64,000 nucleotides of DNA, taken from positions 5,845,501 to 5,909,500 of the forward strand of contig OW203985.1 of the NCBI GenBank assembly GCA_934047225.1, read 5' to 3'. The translations under genes and the position numbers were made by a program. The number at the start of each line of letters is the position of its first letter. The stretch's first letter is position 1. Origin of the DNA: Ypsolopha sequella (Eukaryota; Arthropoda; Insecta; Lepidoptera; Ypsolophidae). The notes beneath the pieces were generated by a model, which was not told the origin of the DNA, made no database searches, and saw only the letters and a list, made by a program, of their open reading frames with translations. Positions 10,006 through 22,097 of this stretch are shown here, in pieces.

Positions 10006-12312
10006 TTAGTACTTTTTTAAAAACGCTTTAAATAATGAAGATTTAAATAGACCCAGCGAAAGATGCAATATATCAAGATCAAGAAAATCTTTATTATAAC
10101 AATCACAAGCACGAACCAAAAATCTATTTTTTGCATAATTTGTACCCGCATGTGGTATACTAAATAAAGACTTATTCCTAGTAGTAAAAGTTCGACATTT
10201 GAATCCAATTTTATTCAAAAGGTAAGGGGAATCCAAAATATTATTGACTATTTTAAAAAGAAATAATAAGTCACGGCAGATACGCCTTTCCTCCAAAGCA
10301 GCTATCGTATCTGGTTGAAATCGGAAATCCGAGCTACGACTTTGACGATAATTTAGATATCTCAAAAATTTATTCTGGATTCTTTCTATGGAGTTCACAT
10401 GTGTTGCGTAAATTGGGTTCCAGACAGTAGAAGCATACTCTAGGTGGGATCTTACTAGCGCATTATAAAGAATTTTAAGGGTACTTGCACTTTTAAACTC
10501 CTTGCCCTGTCTCAAGACGAAACCCAACATCCGATAAGATTTCGTGACAATTTTCTCAACATGATTCCGGAATGAAAGCTCGCCATCTAAGAGAACCCCT
10601 AGGTCCTTCACCTCAGTCACTCTCTTAAGTGTTTTATCAGATAAGTTATAATTATACGTTAAACTATTCTTTTTCCTTGTAAAGCTAATCACACAACACT
10701 TGTCTACATTCAAATGAAGTTTATTTTGATTACAAAACATACTCAAGTCATCCAAATCTTTTTGCAATAGTATGCAGTCTTCTTCAGTTTTGACAACCGT
10801 GAATATTTTTTTATCGTCTGCATACAGTAAGACATTCGAATGATGAAGAGATTGGATAACGTCGTTAACAAAAATATTAAAAAGTAGAGGGCCGAGATGT
10901 GAGCCCTGGGGCACTCCAGAAGTTATTGGAATAAAAGAGGAAATGTAGCCTTTAATGGTAACTGCCTGTGTACGATGACGTAGATAAGACTCGAGCCACC
11001 GAAGAAGGTCACCGTGTATACCAAAATTCTCCAATTTCTGGACCAAAATAGAGTGACAAATTTTGTCAAAGGCCTTGGAGTAGTCAGTATACACGGCGTC
11101 CACCTGGAAGCCTTGGTCCATAGCCGAGAACACCCGATCTGTAAGTTCGCAGAGATTAGTCTCCGTCGAGCGTCCATTTACAAAGCCATGCTGATGTTCT
11201 GTTAGAGAAGATCTAATGCTAGGAAAGATGTTATCATAAATAATTTTTTCGAACATTTTGGCCATTATAGATAGTTTGGAAATTCCACGATAATCCGCAA
11301 CATTTCGTTTGTTACCACTTTTAAAAATTGGAACTACAAAGGACCGTTTCCAGCATTTCGGAAATGTACCAGTATGTATTGATCTACTGAATAGTATTGT
11401 TAGTGGAGCGGCTAGTTGACTAGCGCACCGACTGAGAAACACGGGATGAATCCCGTCCGGACCTGGCCCTTTAGATAAGTTAAGCCCTTTCAAATATTTT
11501 TCTACAATATTAACGTTAATGTCCACCGAATTAATACTAATTTGATCATGAACACAGTTCGTGAATGTAGTAGGGCTTGAATATTCAGGCTCAAACACAG
11601 ACCCGAAAAAGTCGTTGAATAATTCAGCCATTTTACTTCCATCATCGGCCACGCGGTCTAAAAAATAAACTGAATCAGGAAAATCAGATGAATTATTTTT
11701 CTTAGACTTAATATATGCCCAAAAATGTTTTGAGTCAGTCCGTATGTTTTGTTCAGCTCGTGAAATAAATAAGTTGTAACACAGTGCCTGGACATCTTTT
11801 TGTTGTTTACGTAGCCCAGAAAAGATATCATAGTCACATTGTCGGCCATAGACTTTCCAACGGCGGTGGGCTCTGATTTTCTGTTTTATTAATTTAATTA
11901 AGCCTTTAGAGTACCATATAGGGTATTTTTGGCTTGAGGAGGGAACCTTAATAGGTACATAGTCATCAATAATTATATTTAATAGATCATAAAATCTCTG
12001 TACAGCCATTTCAACATCATCTATATCAAGCTCAGTATACCAGTCTAACTGCTCTAGTGCGTCATTAATTCTATCGTAATCGGCTGCAAAGAACCTACGA
12101 ATGACCTGCGCAGCGGGTGGTAAACATCGCTCAACATACGTAACCTGCGCTTCTATCTCAAGTGGTGGGTGGTGAGCATCCTCAGGGAGGGAGAGGGGCG
12201 CGCACCGAGTCACCAAACATACACAGTTGGAAATTACAAGATCTAAATACCGATTATTAGTGTTTGGGATATTATTATACTGACAGAAATCTGTTATGCT
12301 TAAAAATTCCAA
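10006..12312 (-). pseudogene. LINE ORF2, distal part: endonuclease end plus reverse transcriptase
   Basis: 768 codons. Residues about 1-55 finish the endonuclease, including DAHHPPL, which resembles its conserved histidine motif. The reverse transcriptase spans about residues 290-560. Visible motifs are the first catalytic aspartate block DYSKAFD (about 408), SGVPQGSHLGPLLF (about 465) and YADD (about 495). The C-terminal region (LGVLLDGELSFRNHV, RSHLEYASTVWNP) is typical of LINE polyproteins. The frame is open to its own stop near the 3' tail, so the enzyme part looks young. The upstream endonuclease frame (12275-12925) overlaps in another register, so translation as one protein is broken by a one-base indel. 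The apparent ATG at 12312 is a product of the break, not a true start. Confidence 0.9.
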
Positions 12313-12925
12313 TAAGTTCTGCTCTAAGGAACCATTTAAAGGGGTTAATAAGATCGTAGGAACCGATATTCCTTTTTGTGGAATGTGTCCATATAGCGTG
12401 AGTAATATTAAAATCGCCTACAATGATGTAATTGTCATTCATGTGAGATAAAAATAGATTAGATAGAAATTCGAAATATTCCATTTCTGACTGAACCTGT
12501 AAAGTTCCGTGTGGGAAGTATCCACAGTAGATTCTTAATAGTTTAGGTGATGTCGCATGGCTCGAATTTATAGTGACGTACGCGACCTCGGCATCGTCAA
12601 AATGCGGCGGCTCGGCGCTCGAGTCACCTGAGAGCACGGCGAGCTCACGCCGCACGGCGATCAGAGCGCCCCCTCCCGCCTTCATATTGCGCGCGACATA
12701 ATCGCGGTCGCATCTAAACACCAAGTATCTGTCGTCAAACAACTCACTATCAAAAATTCCAGGCAATAGATAAGTTTCAGTTAAACAAATAACATCATAA
12801 CAATCCTGCAATAACACATTATTTAGAAATAAGTGGGTTTTTGTTCGCAATCCACGACAATTTTGATAATACATTCTTAGGTTTAGTTTCATTTTAAAAG
12901 GTAAACACTTAATACACATAAACAA
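12275..12925 (-). pseudogene. LINE ORF2, proximal part: endonuclease
   Basis: 216 codons starting near the natural N-terminus: YYQNCRGLRTK is the usual opening motif of LINE endonucleases, followed by DVICLTETYL and IIVGDFNITHAIW (metal-binding and catalytic blocks). The last 20 or so residues are out of register: after LRAELIGIF the correct continuation (FLSITDFCQYNN) is found in the neighbouring frame at 12312 and below. A single-base insertion or deletion around 12295-12312 explains this. The endonuclease nicks target DNA for target-primed reverse transcription. The 12 or so residues before the NCRG motif may be leader. Confidence 0.88.
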
Positions 12926-13973
12926 TTTTCATCGTATAAAAATATAAATATTTGAATAACGAAGACTAATGCTAATTGTAAAAATAATTGTTTTAATAAC
13001 GCGAACACGAAATATATTAATTTATGATAACGATTCACTGACAGAACAATAAACGATGATATTGCTTCGAATCTTGTAAATAATATTATCAACCACAAAC
13101 CTTTAACAACGTTACGGGAACTATTATGATCGTAAATACAATATTTTTTACATACTGAACGTGTTTGTAAAAATGTTGAATAAACTTGTTCCTCTAAAGA
13201 ACAATCGCAAATGTGAAAGAGCACTCTCTTATGTACTTGAATATGTTGTCTTGTTGTCGTATATGTCTTATGTACTTGAATATCTTAACAGATTTATACT
13301 TATTGTTTTTGTTTCTGGCTCCGTTATTCAAACCCTTCGTTTTAATTATTCTTTAATTGAAACATGGGCTTCGCCTCTCCAATCGTATTATTATAAATTT
13401 TCGTTTTTTTTTTGTTTGGTTATATTTGTTTAATACTAACATTTTGCAAGTTTTTGAGCTTGAATTGTCATTTTGATATCTATCACAAAGGTTGTAGGAC
13501 AAAATCCGTCTTCTTTGGTTAAATTGTTAGCTGTTGCCTTAGCATCAACCATAATTGATTATTTGTGATGTCAATATTTTAATCGAACAATTAAGACGAA
13601 ACTATGACAATATCGAGATAAGTTCGAAAATCAAATTGGCCACATACACATACAAACATCCTAGCCGCCTTTTGTGAAAATAATAAGTATTATTATTAAA
13701 TAATTAGTTTAACAAGGCACTTTCTGTTTAGTTAGTTTAGTTACCTTTAGTTTAGTTTAGTTACCTTGAAATAATTCACAACAGTCTATTCATCGAAAAA
13801 TTTCCTGTACTATACTATAGGTACCTACAGACAAAAATTTCCTAAAGTAATTAAATTTTCTAAACTAAAGTAATATAGTCATTAACGTTTTTTGTTAGAT
13901 TAGTGGTTGATGGACATTAACGGGTTTTAAACGAACTGTTTTTGAGTCAAACATAGAATTCTAATCTGATTAC
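12926..13973. other. Possible LINE leader, then unassigned AT-rich sequence
   Basis: The first 300 bp could be the 5' untranslated region of the minus-strand LINE but carries no gag-like frame or zinc knuckles. From about 13230 to 13973 the sequence is AT-rich with short local repeats (TTAGTTTAGTTACC at about 13735-13765). No gene is seen. Confidence 0.35.
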
Positions 13974-14259
13974 GTACGATAGTACTTACATATGTACGAT
14001 AGTACTTACATATGTACGATAGTACTTACATATGTACGATAGTACTTACATATGTACGATAGTACTTACATATGTACGATAGTACTTACATATGTACGAT
14101 AGTACTTACATATGTACGATAGTACTTACATATGTACGATAGTACTTACATATGTACGATAGTACTTACATATGTACGATAGTACTTACATATGTACGAT
14201 AGTACTTACATATGTACGATAGTACTTACATATGTACGATAGTACTTACATATGTACGA
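13974..14259. repeat. 20-bp minisatellite, about 14 identical copies
   Basis: The unit GTACGATAGTACTTACATAT repeats without a visible mismatch from 13974 to 14259. Each unit contains dyad parts (TATGTA / TACATA and GTAC). Copy identity implies recent expansion or an assembly-sensitive locus. Confidence 0.97.
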
Positions 14260-14566
14260 CATACATGTAAGTAAGTAGGGAGCAAATTCCGACTCAAACG
14301 GTCAAGTAGTTTTTGAGTTATATCGTTAAAAGACTGACAGCCACCGAGGCTTTTCCAAACGGGAACCGTCAGAAAACTAAGGATAGTCGAGTAGTTTACA
14401 TTTACATGCCCTTAGGGCCAGTTTCACAATAAACGCTATAAACAGAACTTAAAAAAAATATAATCACATCTTTTTCACCAGCCTTTTTCTAATTAATCGA
14501 AACAGAACACTTAAATTTAAAATTCACTTAAAAGTTATTCAACAAAACATTATTACAAAGTAATTT

Positions 14567-14822
14567 GTGAACATCGTCCAAATTCATACTTGAGCCTTAG
14601 TAAGTGATCAGCATCATGAACCAATAACGATTTTTAAAAAATTCATAAAATGAAATTTCGACTCCCCATAATGATTCACTCAGGACTGGCAGTGAATTAC
14701 TATGGGAAGTCGAAATTTCGTCATCGAATTTCATAAAAATTGTTATCGATTCGTTATGCTGATCACTTACCAAGCCTCTAGTATGAATTTGGACGATGAT
14801 CAAAAAGTCACATTGTATATTG
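14567..14822. mobile_element. Foldback element family B, copy 2 (nested)
   Basis: Same arms as 1364-1627: CATCGTCCAAATTCATACTT on the left, inverted as ATGAATTTGGACGATGAT near the right end, then AAAAAGTCAC. The left terminus is eroded. It sits between the left arm and the hairpin of family E. Confidence 0.85.
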
Positions 14823-14947
14823 TGATGCTGCCATCGCAAAATTTCCATTGGTTTATGTAAACCAGAATTAAAATTTTTTTTATTCAACATTTTTGAAATT
14901 CTAATGTACAAAAACTAATGGAAACTGCGATAGTAGCATACACAATA
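14816..14947. repeat. Hairpin module of family E (GCTGCCATCGCAAAAT)
   Basis: ATGCTGCCATCGCAAAATTT at the left is matched inverted by AACTGCGATAGTAGCATACA on the right, with several mismatches. A much better preserved copy is 52433-52578. Confidence 0.75.
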
Positions 14948-15128
14948 CGTGGGTAATAATGTTTTGTTGAATAACTATTGACTGAATTTTGAATTTAAGT
15001 GTTCTAATTCGATTAATTAGAAAAAGGCTGGTTTTTCACAATCCGGCTGCGAAACCGCTTTTAATAATCATCGAACTTCACATACAGGTACGTTCGTTTG
15101 ATTTTCTATTTTGCCACATAAAATGTTA

Positions 15129-15260
15129 TGCACTTTGTGGAACAGGCCCTAAATATTTTGTACATATTTATTTTGCACTTTGTGGAACAGGCCCTAAATA
15201 TTTTGTACATATTTATTTTGCACTTTGTGGAACAGGCCCTAAATATTTTGTACATATTTG
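15129..15260. repeat. 45-bp tandem repeat, 3 copies
   Basis: The unit begins TGCACTTTGTGGAACAGGCC and ends TTTATTT. Copies start at 15129, 15174 and 15219. Because 45 is a multiple of three, it creates spurious periodic frames on both strands. Confidence 0.95.
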
Positions 15261-15299
15261 CCCACAATTGTTGCCCAAGGAGTCTCATCATCATGATTG

Positions 15300-17000
15300 A
15301 AAGTGAAGTGCGTATTCAATATCTCATGTCTCACTGAAGGGTCCCACTCAGGCAAAGTGTCCCAAATATAGGACATGCGACACAACAATAGTCTCAAATA
15401 TACGAGAGAAGAAGAAAATATACTAAAAAGAAAAGTATTGTTCTTCAAAGGAAAAACTCCACGCCATTTTCTATAAATAGCCGTAGCAAATATTAGGGAT
15501 GTGCTACTGAATGAAATCGGATACACACTCGAACGTTTTCCCAATTAAACAGCATTGTTGAAAAATTTAATAATAGATACTGGTATGATTTAGCTTGCAG
15601 TATTCGTTGATTCGTTGCTAAACAAGTAGTTAAACTTTCTTTAAACTATTAAAGAATGGTTATAAATTAGTCATTAGATGTATGTATAATTTAGGCCATA
15701 ATAATTATTGTGAAATTAGCAAAACGGAAGTATATTTCATGTTATACAGATATGTCTTGGTTTGGCATTACCAATAATTTGTTTTAATTTACAGCCATTT
15801 TAAATAAGCCTTTTTAAACGTCTGCGACTTGCATTTGTAGTTTAATTAACAATTTTTTGTTTTTTTTTCTGTCTGTAGTCGTATTATAAATATATCATGG
15901 CAATTATAATTTTATGAGAGTGTTTGCTTGTGTGATTGCCAGTCACTTTTAATTAAACGGATGATTTAAGTATCTTATTAAAATGCAACTACAATTTTGA
16001 CACTCATATACAAAAATACTATCTTTTAAATAAGTAAGATATTTTAGAAAGTATGTAAAAATATATTACAATTTAGACAGATTTAGAAAAACAAGTGGGT
16101 AAATTTGACCAAACTAAGACCAAAACTCGTACTTATAATTCTCAATTGTTACCATGACCTGTACTCTCCTTTAGCCGTCAGATTTTATTTTAATTTAATA
16201 TCTGTAATAAAAATATAATTCTTCCTTTCACACCTTCTTACGTAATACTACAAATATTAAGATTAAAGTTATTCAGGAAAACAAGTTTAATATCGAATAT
16301 TCGCAATATTCACTAAATATCCGGTTTATTTTCGTCGCAGCACTAGAAAATACAAACACAGAAATATGTACAGTAAACTAGGGGGGTTATTCTCATATCT
16401 GGGACGATGGATGGATGGATGTAGGCTGCGGCTGCATGCTCGAGATGGTCTCATTTTAATCATGCGTGAAGTAAACCGGACACCAGTTTTTGTGTCACTC
16501 GCTCTATCAGCTACGAGAATAACACATTTCCATTTGAAGATTTTTTCTTTACAAACACAATTTAACTGAATAAAATATATTTTCCATGTCTTCGAGTATG
16601 TTTGAAAAACGTGAAAGATTTATTTTTTCTAAATTCTAAAATGGTAACCAACCGGCTATATTAAGTGGGATATATTTTCAAGATGTTTATTGAAAAAAAT
16701 TTACAGGCGTCATGCAAGGCTCAATACTTTAATAATATATTCATGCTATATTTATCTTTCAGACATTCGTATGTGACTTTCAGTCAACTTTGTCGTTTTG
16801 ATCATGCAGGCCATAAAACGCTGTAAAGAACATTGAAGGCATATCATATACGAGAGGGTTGCTATAGAATATTACATATCACGTACCCTGTACCAAGTGG
16901 CCACCTGCATGTCATCAGCGTCACCACCGAAAACAATATACATACATACATGTTAATTACTATATTTCATTGTATACTTATTCAATTTTATTAGGCTAGG
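15300..17000. other. No gene or element recognised
   Basis: AT-rich sequence with scattered short frames. Nothing with coding character, inverted ends or tandem structure was found. Confidence 0.45.
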
Positions 17001-17028
17001 CGTCTATCTACAACTAAGCACAAAATAG

Positions 17029-17231
17029 ATACTACCAGAAGGCCGACTCCATCCAACGAGCGAAAACAGACGCACACATGCATAGACGCGTACGTATGAT
17101 GATCTCGGCAGAATTTCGTATTGGCATTCGACCGACATCATCCGAGATCGTCGTAAGTACGCGTCTATGAGTGCGTGCGCCTGTTTTTGCTAGTTATGCG
17201 AAGTAAGCCTTCTGTAAGTGGTTATTTTGTG
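17029..17231. mobile_element. Inverted-repeat element family D, copy 2 (7-bp duplication)
   Basis: Starts CACAAAATAG and ends TATTTTGTG. The flanks AACTAAG on both sides form a 7-bp duplication. It shares GACGCACACATGCATAGACG and GATCTCGGCAGAATTTCGTA with copy 1 (5338-5623) in inverted orientation. It lacks the central nested palindrome seen in copy 1. Confidence 0.78.
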
Positions 17232-17508
17232 AACTAAGGTGGTGTGGGAACTTTTGTCTGACAAATAAGCGTGTTATACAATAATAGAATGGTTAAAAAA
17301 ATCTATATAAAATATTATGTTTTATCTTTATTTGATGACAGCAAACTAACAGGCAAATTATGAGGTACGTCTCGAAAACGTACGGAAATGAAAATGCAAC
17401 GCGTGATCGAAGACTGGCTAGTTACAAAACGCATCGCCGTCATTCGATTTTCAAACGTAATCTTCATTAATTTCGCGCCAATTTGTTGGTTTACGGGTGA
17501 GACTGAGC

Positions 17509-17951
17509 CAGTGCTCCCACCTTAGGGTATTTTCCCCTAAATTTAGGGATTTTTTTCATGTTTAGGGGATTTTTTGGGGTATACAATTATTTAGGTTATT
17601 GTTTAGGGGAAATTTATTTGGACCGAATTTTGGGTTTATTATGCATATATCTGAACGTGGTGTATGGTTCTCTATGGCTGGCGTCAACAATAGATATTTT
17701 TTGCAAGACATTTTACGGTTTTGACTTTGATTCTTTAAAAATGGACGCTATTCATGACTGCTTTAAAGTTACTGAAATATTTGTAGTTAAATAAACTGAT
17801 AAACTTTTTAGTTAAATCAATAATACTTAACCTTAAATTGTGTTTTACTTTTAATCTGAATGCTTAGGGGGAAAAAGTCTGGAAAGTGTCAAATTTAGAG
17901 GATTTTTACAAGGAGTTAGGGGAAAACGAAAATCCGAGGGTGACAGCACTG
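17509..17951. mobile_element. hAT-like MITE (CAGTGCT ends)
   Basis: Left end CAGTGCTCCCACCTTAGGG and right end (inverted) CAGTGCTGTCACCCTCGG form imperfect terminal repeats. The flanks GACTGAGC and GACTGAGA match at 7 of 8 positions, an 8-bp duplication with one change. Sub-terminal TTAGGGG runs occur at both ends. An internal frame of 78 codons has no recognised domain and is probably incidental. Confidence 0.8.
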
Positions 17952-17999
17952 GACTGAGATCTCAGCTCTCAGTATGCAAATAGACGTCCACGAGAACAG

Positions 18000-19213
18000 A
18001 TCGGTATGTAAGTAATTGCTATACGTTTAAGAGATTACTTCCACGTAACGGAGTGCAAGGGAACAGGTTCCGTATTGTCGGGCGTGTTGTTCACCAATGA
18101 TTTTTCCGACTTCTAGGTACAGTTATTTGAGACGTAAGTGCTGTTGACCAGAGGGCCAGCGAGATAATCTTATTTGTCTCGAGACTGTACGGGAGGTTAT
18201 TTAGGGCCTCCTTTTTGCGCTGATATTTTTCAATGTTGCAAAACTTATGCGTAAAAGACCTCAATAAGAAAAAAAATAATCAGATAGCACTAAAATATGG
18301 TGGACGTTTTGCAATAACAATGCTGCCTTTCAATGAAATTTTAAACTGCCGAGCAAACCAAAATGGTAAAGAGATTGTAAGCTATTATTTTGTTTTTATT
18401 TATTTTATAAGAAAACCATTACCATAAAAGAAACCCATATTCACCCACTTTCGGATGTGCACTTGTACGAGGGACACACTGTATATAACTTAAATAATAA
18501 ACAAAAAGACTACATGTCTCATAAATCATTACCTACTTAAAGAAACCAAATAAATTGAACACTTAGCTTTAGGAGCATATAAAAAAAATAAAAAATAAAA
18601 AATAAAATTATTTATTAATACAGTGTTACAGTGCAGTTAAAAATAAACAATATATGCATTGACTTAAGGTTTCATTTTAATTATGCTAAGTAATATTTCA
18701 TTCGGTCTACCGATATTGCAAAATATGTATTAGAAAACAAAAAAAAGGTTACATTTTAAATGATATTATGTATGCATTAGAACAGAATTTCACGAAGCAG
18801 TTTTTTATATAGATACAAACTGGATGAAAAAAAAAATGGATTCTAATTTATCATTATGTAAACATGGTAGGCATATATACAAATAATAAATAAATAAGTT
18901 ATATAGGTATATTCATTTGACGCGTTGAGTTTGGGTCATATCTATATGTCGTCGTCATATCGTAGAATTCGGCATTTTTGCAATATGACTAGGCATATCG
19001 TAATTATATTAGAACTCCGCTCCGCTTTGCTCGGCTCCTAAAACATATTTACATGTAAACCCACTCGTAACACTCTCGTCTTTGCTCCGTTCGTCGTCGC
19101 ACATATTTTTGACTTTTTGCTGAAAGATTTTCGGTTTCAACCTTACATTTTGCCGGGTTCTACAAAATGAAGATGGCATTTACATAAATAATAGACAGTA
19201 AAACTGCAAATAT
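18000..19213. other. Mostly unassigned; repeat piece near 18985-19120
   Basis: The block around 19010-19100 (CTCCGCTCCGCTTTGCTCGG, TTACATGTAAACC) is the reverse of a GCGAAGCGAGGAGGAGCG-type repeat also seen at 35205-35290 and 49110-49200. The rest is AT-rich without features. Confidence 0.5.
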
Positions 19214-20105
19214 AATTGAATGGGTCACCTGGAAAACGTTGTAACCAACATATTGTACCATGTTATTTGATGGAAAAACGTTCTACTTGAGCCCACGGAC
19301 AGTTTGGTTTAATAAAAACTATTCTCGGATTTTTCATAATGTCACTATCACGAACGAAAGTTTGCCAGTTAGGCGAAAAACGTTGTAAGATGGCGGAGCG
19401 AGGTGATCTTTTCGTGAGTCCAGCGGGCCTATTACGTATCTTTAGTTGCCAACTGGACTGGGTGCGTATCATCCAAAACATAGATATAATATCGAATTCC
19501 GATTGTCTAAGTATATGTTTGCACTTGAAGTGACGACACAGTTCGTAAATAGTTCAATACCCACTAAAAGCGATTTTGAAAGTTCAGTTTTAATCTATGT
19601 TTTTGATGATAAGCACCCAGTCCAGTTGGCAACCAAAGATACAGAATAGAGGGGCTGGTGCTGCAAACCAAGTAAATAATGGGAAAAATTGAAGATTAAC
19701 ATTTAGTAGTGGCGAGATGTGATGAATGTGGTGCTGAGGAATGCCGGAAAGGAATATCCGAGCAGAAAAGGTTACACTACCTACATAGCAGTGAAATTGC
19801 CTTCTGTTTTGATTAGTGGTAAAACGTTCTAACAAAGATTGTGTAACAGCAAAAAATATGTCAAACATTATTGCAACAAACGTTAGATGCAACGTTTTTC
19901 CATAAATTTAGGAATAGTTTTGTTTATTTTTCAGTGCTAATTTGATTATTACTGTCTTATTTGAGGTTCATTATAATATAAACATAATTATCTAAGTATT
20001 TTGTAATATATTTAATAATAAATAACTGAAATAACATTAAAAATGTCGTTTTCCTAAGAATTCCATTTTGTTGCTTACAACCTTTTCCAGGTGACCCATT
20101 CAATT
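19214..20105. mobile_element. Large inverted-repeat element (GAATGGGTCACCTGG ends)
   Basis: AATTGAATGGGTCACCTGGA at the left is repeated inverted at the right end, and the similarity continues through GTTGTAA.CAACA to about 37 bp. A GGAAAAACGTT block is also mirrored further in. The 892-bp interior is non-coding and contains a separate nested element at 19424-19656. Family unassigned. Confidence 0.75.
19424..19656. mobile_element. Inverted-repeat element family F, copy 1 (nested)
   Basis: Terminal repeats of about 60 bp: the left reads CTATTACGTATCTTTAGTTG then CCAACTGGACTGGGTGC; the right is its inverse with few changes and ends GAGGGGCT. The second copy is 27046-27693. Non-coding. Confidence 0.85.
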
Positions 20106-20458
20106 GCAAAATAGCAAGGAGCAACATTCACCATATTATTATATGTCTTGCCTATTCTCATTATAAATAATGTATGTAAGTGCAATAAGCCACCTTCCAT
20201 AATATACTATTAAACATCCTACGTGTATACAAACTGATAGACAGTTTCTTTATATACTTATTTATAAATCATCACCGGTAGCCATTGTATTGCGTCTAAT
20301 ACAAAAAGTGATATATTTTATGACTCTCATATATTTGTGTGCGGTCTGCTGAATCAAGGAATGCTTGATGAAAAATATCATTTGCGGTGATAGCGTTATG
20401 GATTGTAAAACGTCGGTAGCTTGGCGCAAAGTGCATAACTTAAAATAATTTATACTGT
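20106..20458. other. No gene or element recognised
   Basis: AT-rich sequence with no defined feature. Confidence 0.4.
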
Positions 20459-20560
20459 ACTAGCGACCCGCCCCGTCTTTGCACGGGAATGTAAACCATA
20501 CAAACCATACAAACATACATCACATATAAACCTTCCTCTTGAATCCCTTCCTTCCTTTAA
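20459..20560 (+). repeat. Dispersed repeat family G, copy 1 (GCGACCCGCCCCG start)
   Basis: TAGCGACCCGCCCCG.CTTTGCACGGG followed by ATATAAACCTTCCTCTTGAA is shared with 47057-47225. Such GACCCGCCCCGGCTTCGCACGGG sequences are widespread dispersed repeats in insect genomes. No termini defined. Confidence 0.65.
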
Positions 20561-20985
20561 CTTTGTTTGGACTAGATTATTGACTAATTGTGCATTAAAT
20601 TTCAAACTATACACCTCACTAATACTGAACGATTAGTGTTAACTGCTAAATACCAAAATATTTTTCAATTTTTAACTTCTAATGTTCTAATCAAGAAATA
20701 CAAAGCTAAGTTATGCACTTTGTGCTAAGCGACTGACGTTTAACTTTAAGGTAAACAAACTTATTAACCGAAAGTGAAGAAATGTTATGTATACAACTTA
20801 AATTTTTTTCATCTCATTAAACATAATAAATATACAATAAATAATAAATATACATAAATATAATATATATTTCTCGCCCGAAATATATCTCACAAAAAAT
20901 TTAATTTAACTGTGTTTTTTTAATTATAATCATTTATATTTTTATTGAAAGACCTAACTAAACCGATAGGTCGTGTACCTATAGT

Positions 20986-21296
20986 CAAAGATTTAAAAAA
21001 GGAAAGATATGCCCTTACCGTACTATTACAGCACCAAAATATTTCCACCTTTAAATGGGTGACGCTCACACGTTTGGAATCAGTGCTCATCTGAACACAG
21101 TGATAGTTGGACGCCTTAAGTGCACTTAAAGTTAATCATTTTAACAATTTTAGTAGTCTGATCAGTTTGCTGACCGTAGGTAGACAGATTGCGCACTCAT
21201 AAGTGTGCGCGCATCGGCATTATGTTAACGCACACATTCAAAAACAATGCAATAAATTTTAGGTGCCAGGGCTCATCTAAACTTTTGAAATCTTTG
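20986..21296. mobile_element. hAT-like MITE family H, copy 1
   Basis: Ends CAAAGATTT... and ...AAATCTTTG. Exact 8-bp flank duplication CCTATAGT (20978-20985 and 21297-21304). Interior blocks include GGTGACGCTCACACGTTTGG and GATCAGTTTGCTGACCGTAG. It shares the whole body with 52076-52368 and, inverted, 61447-61723. Non-coding. Confidence 0.92.
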
Positions 21297-21304
21297 CCTA
21301 TAGT

Positions 21305-22097
21305 ACACTGCATTGTATGAACCAGAATCGTTTTCAATGGTCTTTATTACTATTTATGATGGTTTGGTATCAGTTTCACTGCTTTTCTTGCGACCTTTGA
21401 TTTTTGTACTAAGACCGTAATACTAAACATTAGAGTTCATTTTGCTATAACACATACAGACAACAAAATGGCGGTAATCCACTTTGTAAGCGTAGGTCTT
21501 CAGATCTGGTGGCCTACTTAAATAAGTTGAATAACTTATTTCTGTTTACTTTATGTTTGAAACCTTGTATAAATAAAAATAGGGAGACATTCAAACTTAC
21601 TTTAAAATTAATGGAAGTAGTATAACAATAAAAAAAGTATAAGGCACTACAAAAAAATAATACAACTATAAATAGCTATTACGCCCTTCAAAAATAATAC
21701 TTTCCACTACAAAATTAATGTTTCGCACTAAAACTTTTTCAGGGTTAATTAAGAAAAATATTGTCTTTTTTATTTTTTATTACTATGTTATAGTTGTAAT
21801 TTTTTTAATACTTGACTGATGACGGCCTACTTAGGACCAAAATATATTTCAAGTTTTAAATTTTCTTTTATTTATTGTATATATTTAAAGTTATATTGTG
21901 TAATTCTAAATTAAAAAAAATAACCAATTTCTAACGGCTCTCTTCTGCGCTTTTTATAAAAAGCTTATAGTCGAAATAATTATTTATGAAGTTTATTTGT
22001 GAAAGTATTAGTATTATAGTGCAAAGTATTAATTTTAAAGCTAACCATTATTTTTATTGTTCATTTAGATACAAGGTCACAGATTATATAGTAGTTA
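21305..22097. other. No gene or element recognised
   Basis: AT-rich with A/T homopolymer runs. No coding signal or element ends. Confidence 0.4.

Larger units (their letters stand above)
9677..12925 (-). mobile_element. Near-complete non-LTR retrotransposon (LINE)
   Basis: On the minus strand it carries an apurinic-type endonuclease, a reverse transcriptase and a C-terminal region. It ends in an A-rich tail with repeated AATAAA-like units (about 9677-9710). The coding part is split only by one frameshift near 12300. No upstream gag-like ORF1 was found in the 300 bp before the endonuclease, so the 5' end is either missing or a plain untranslated leader. The motif pattern (GVPQGSHLGPLLF, YADD) suits the Jockey/CR1 group; finer placement needs a tree. 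Confidence 0.9.
14418..15057. mobile_element. Outer inverted-repeat element holding two nested palindromes (family E)
   Basis: The left arm (about 14418-14556) and right arm (about 14950-15057) are inverted copies sharing GCCTTTTTCTAATTAATCGA, AACACTTAAATT and GTTATTCAACAAAACATTA. Between them lie a foldback (14567-14822) and a hairpin (14816-14947). The hairpin plus right arm recur together at 52433-52685, so the hairpin belongs to this element and the foldback is a later insertion. Confidence 0.75.

Noticed and set aside
13974..14259. Telomere-like or centromeric satellite
   Set aside because: The unit is unrelated to the insect TTAGG repeat and the array is under 300 bp.
16366..16569. 67-codon plus-strand frame in a featureless region
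   Set aside because: No recognised motif, no splice context, and composition like the background.
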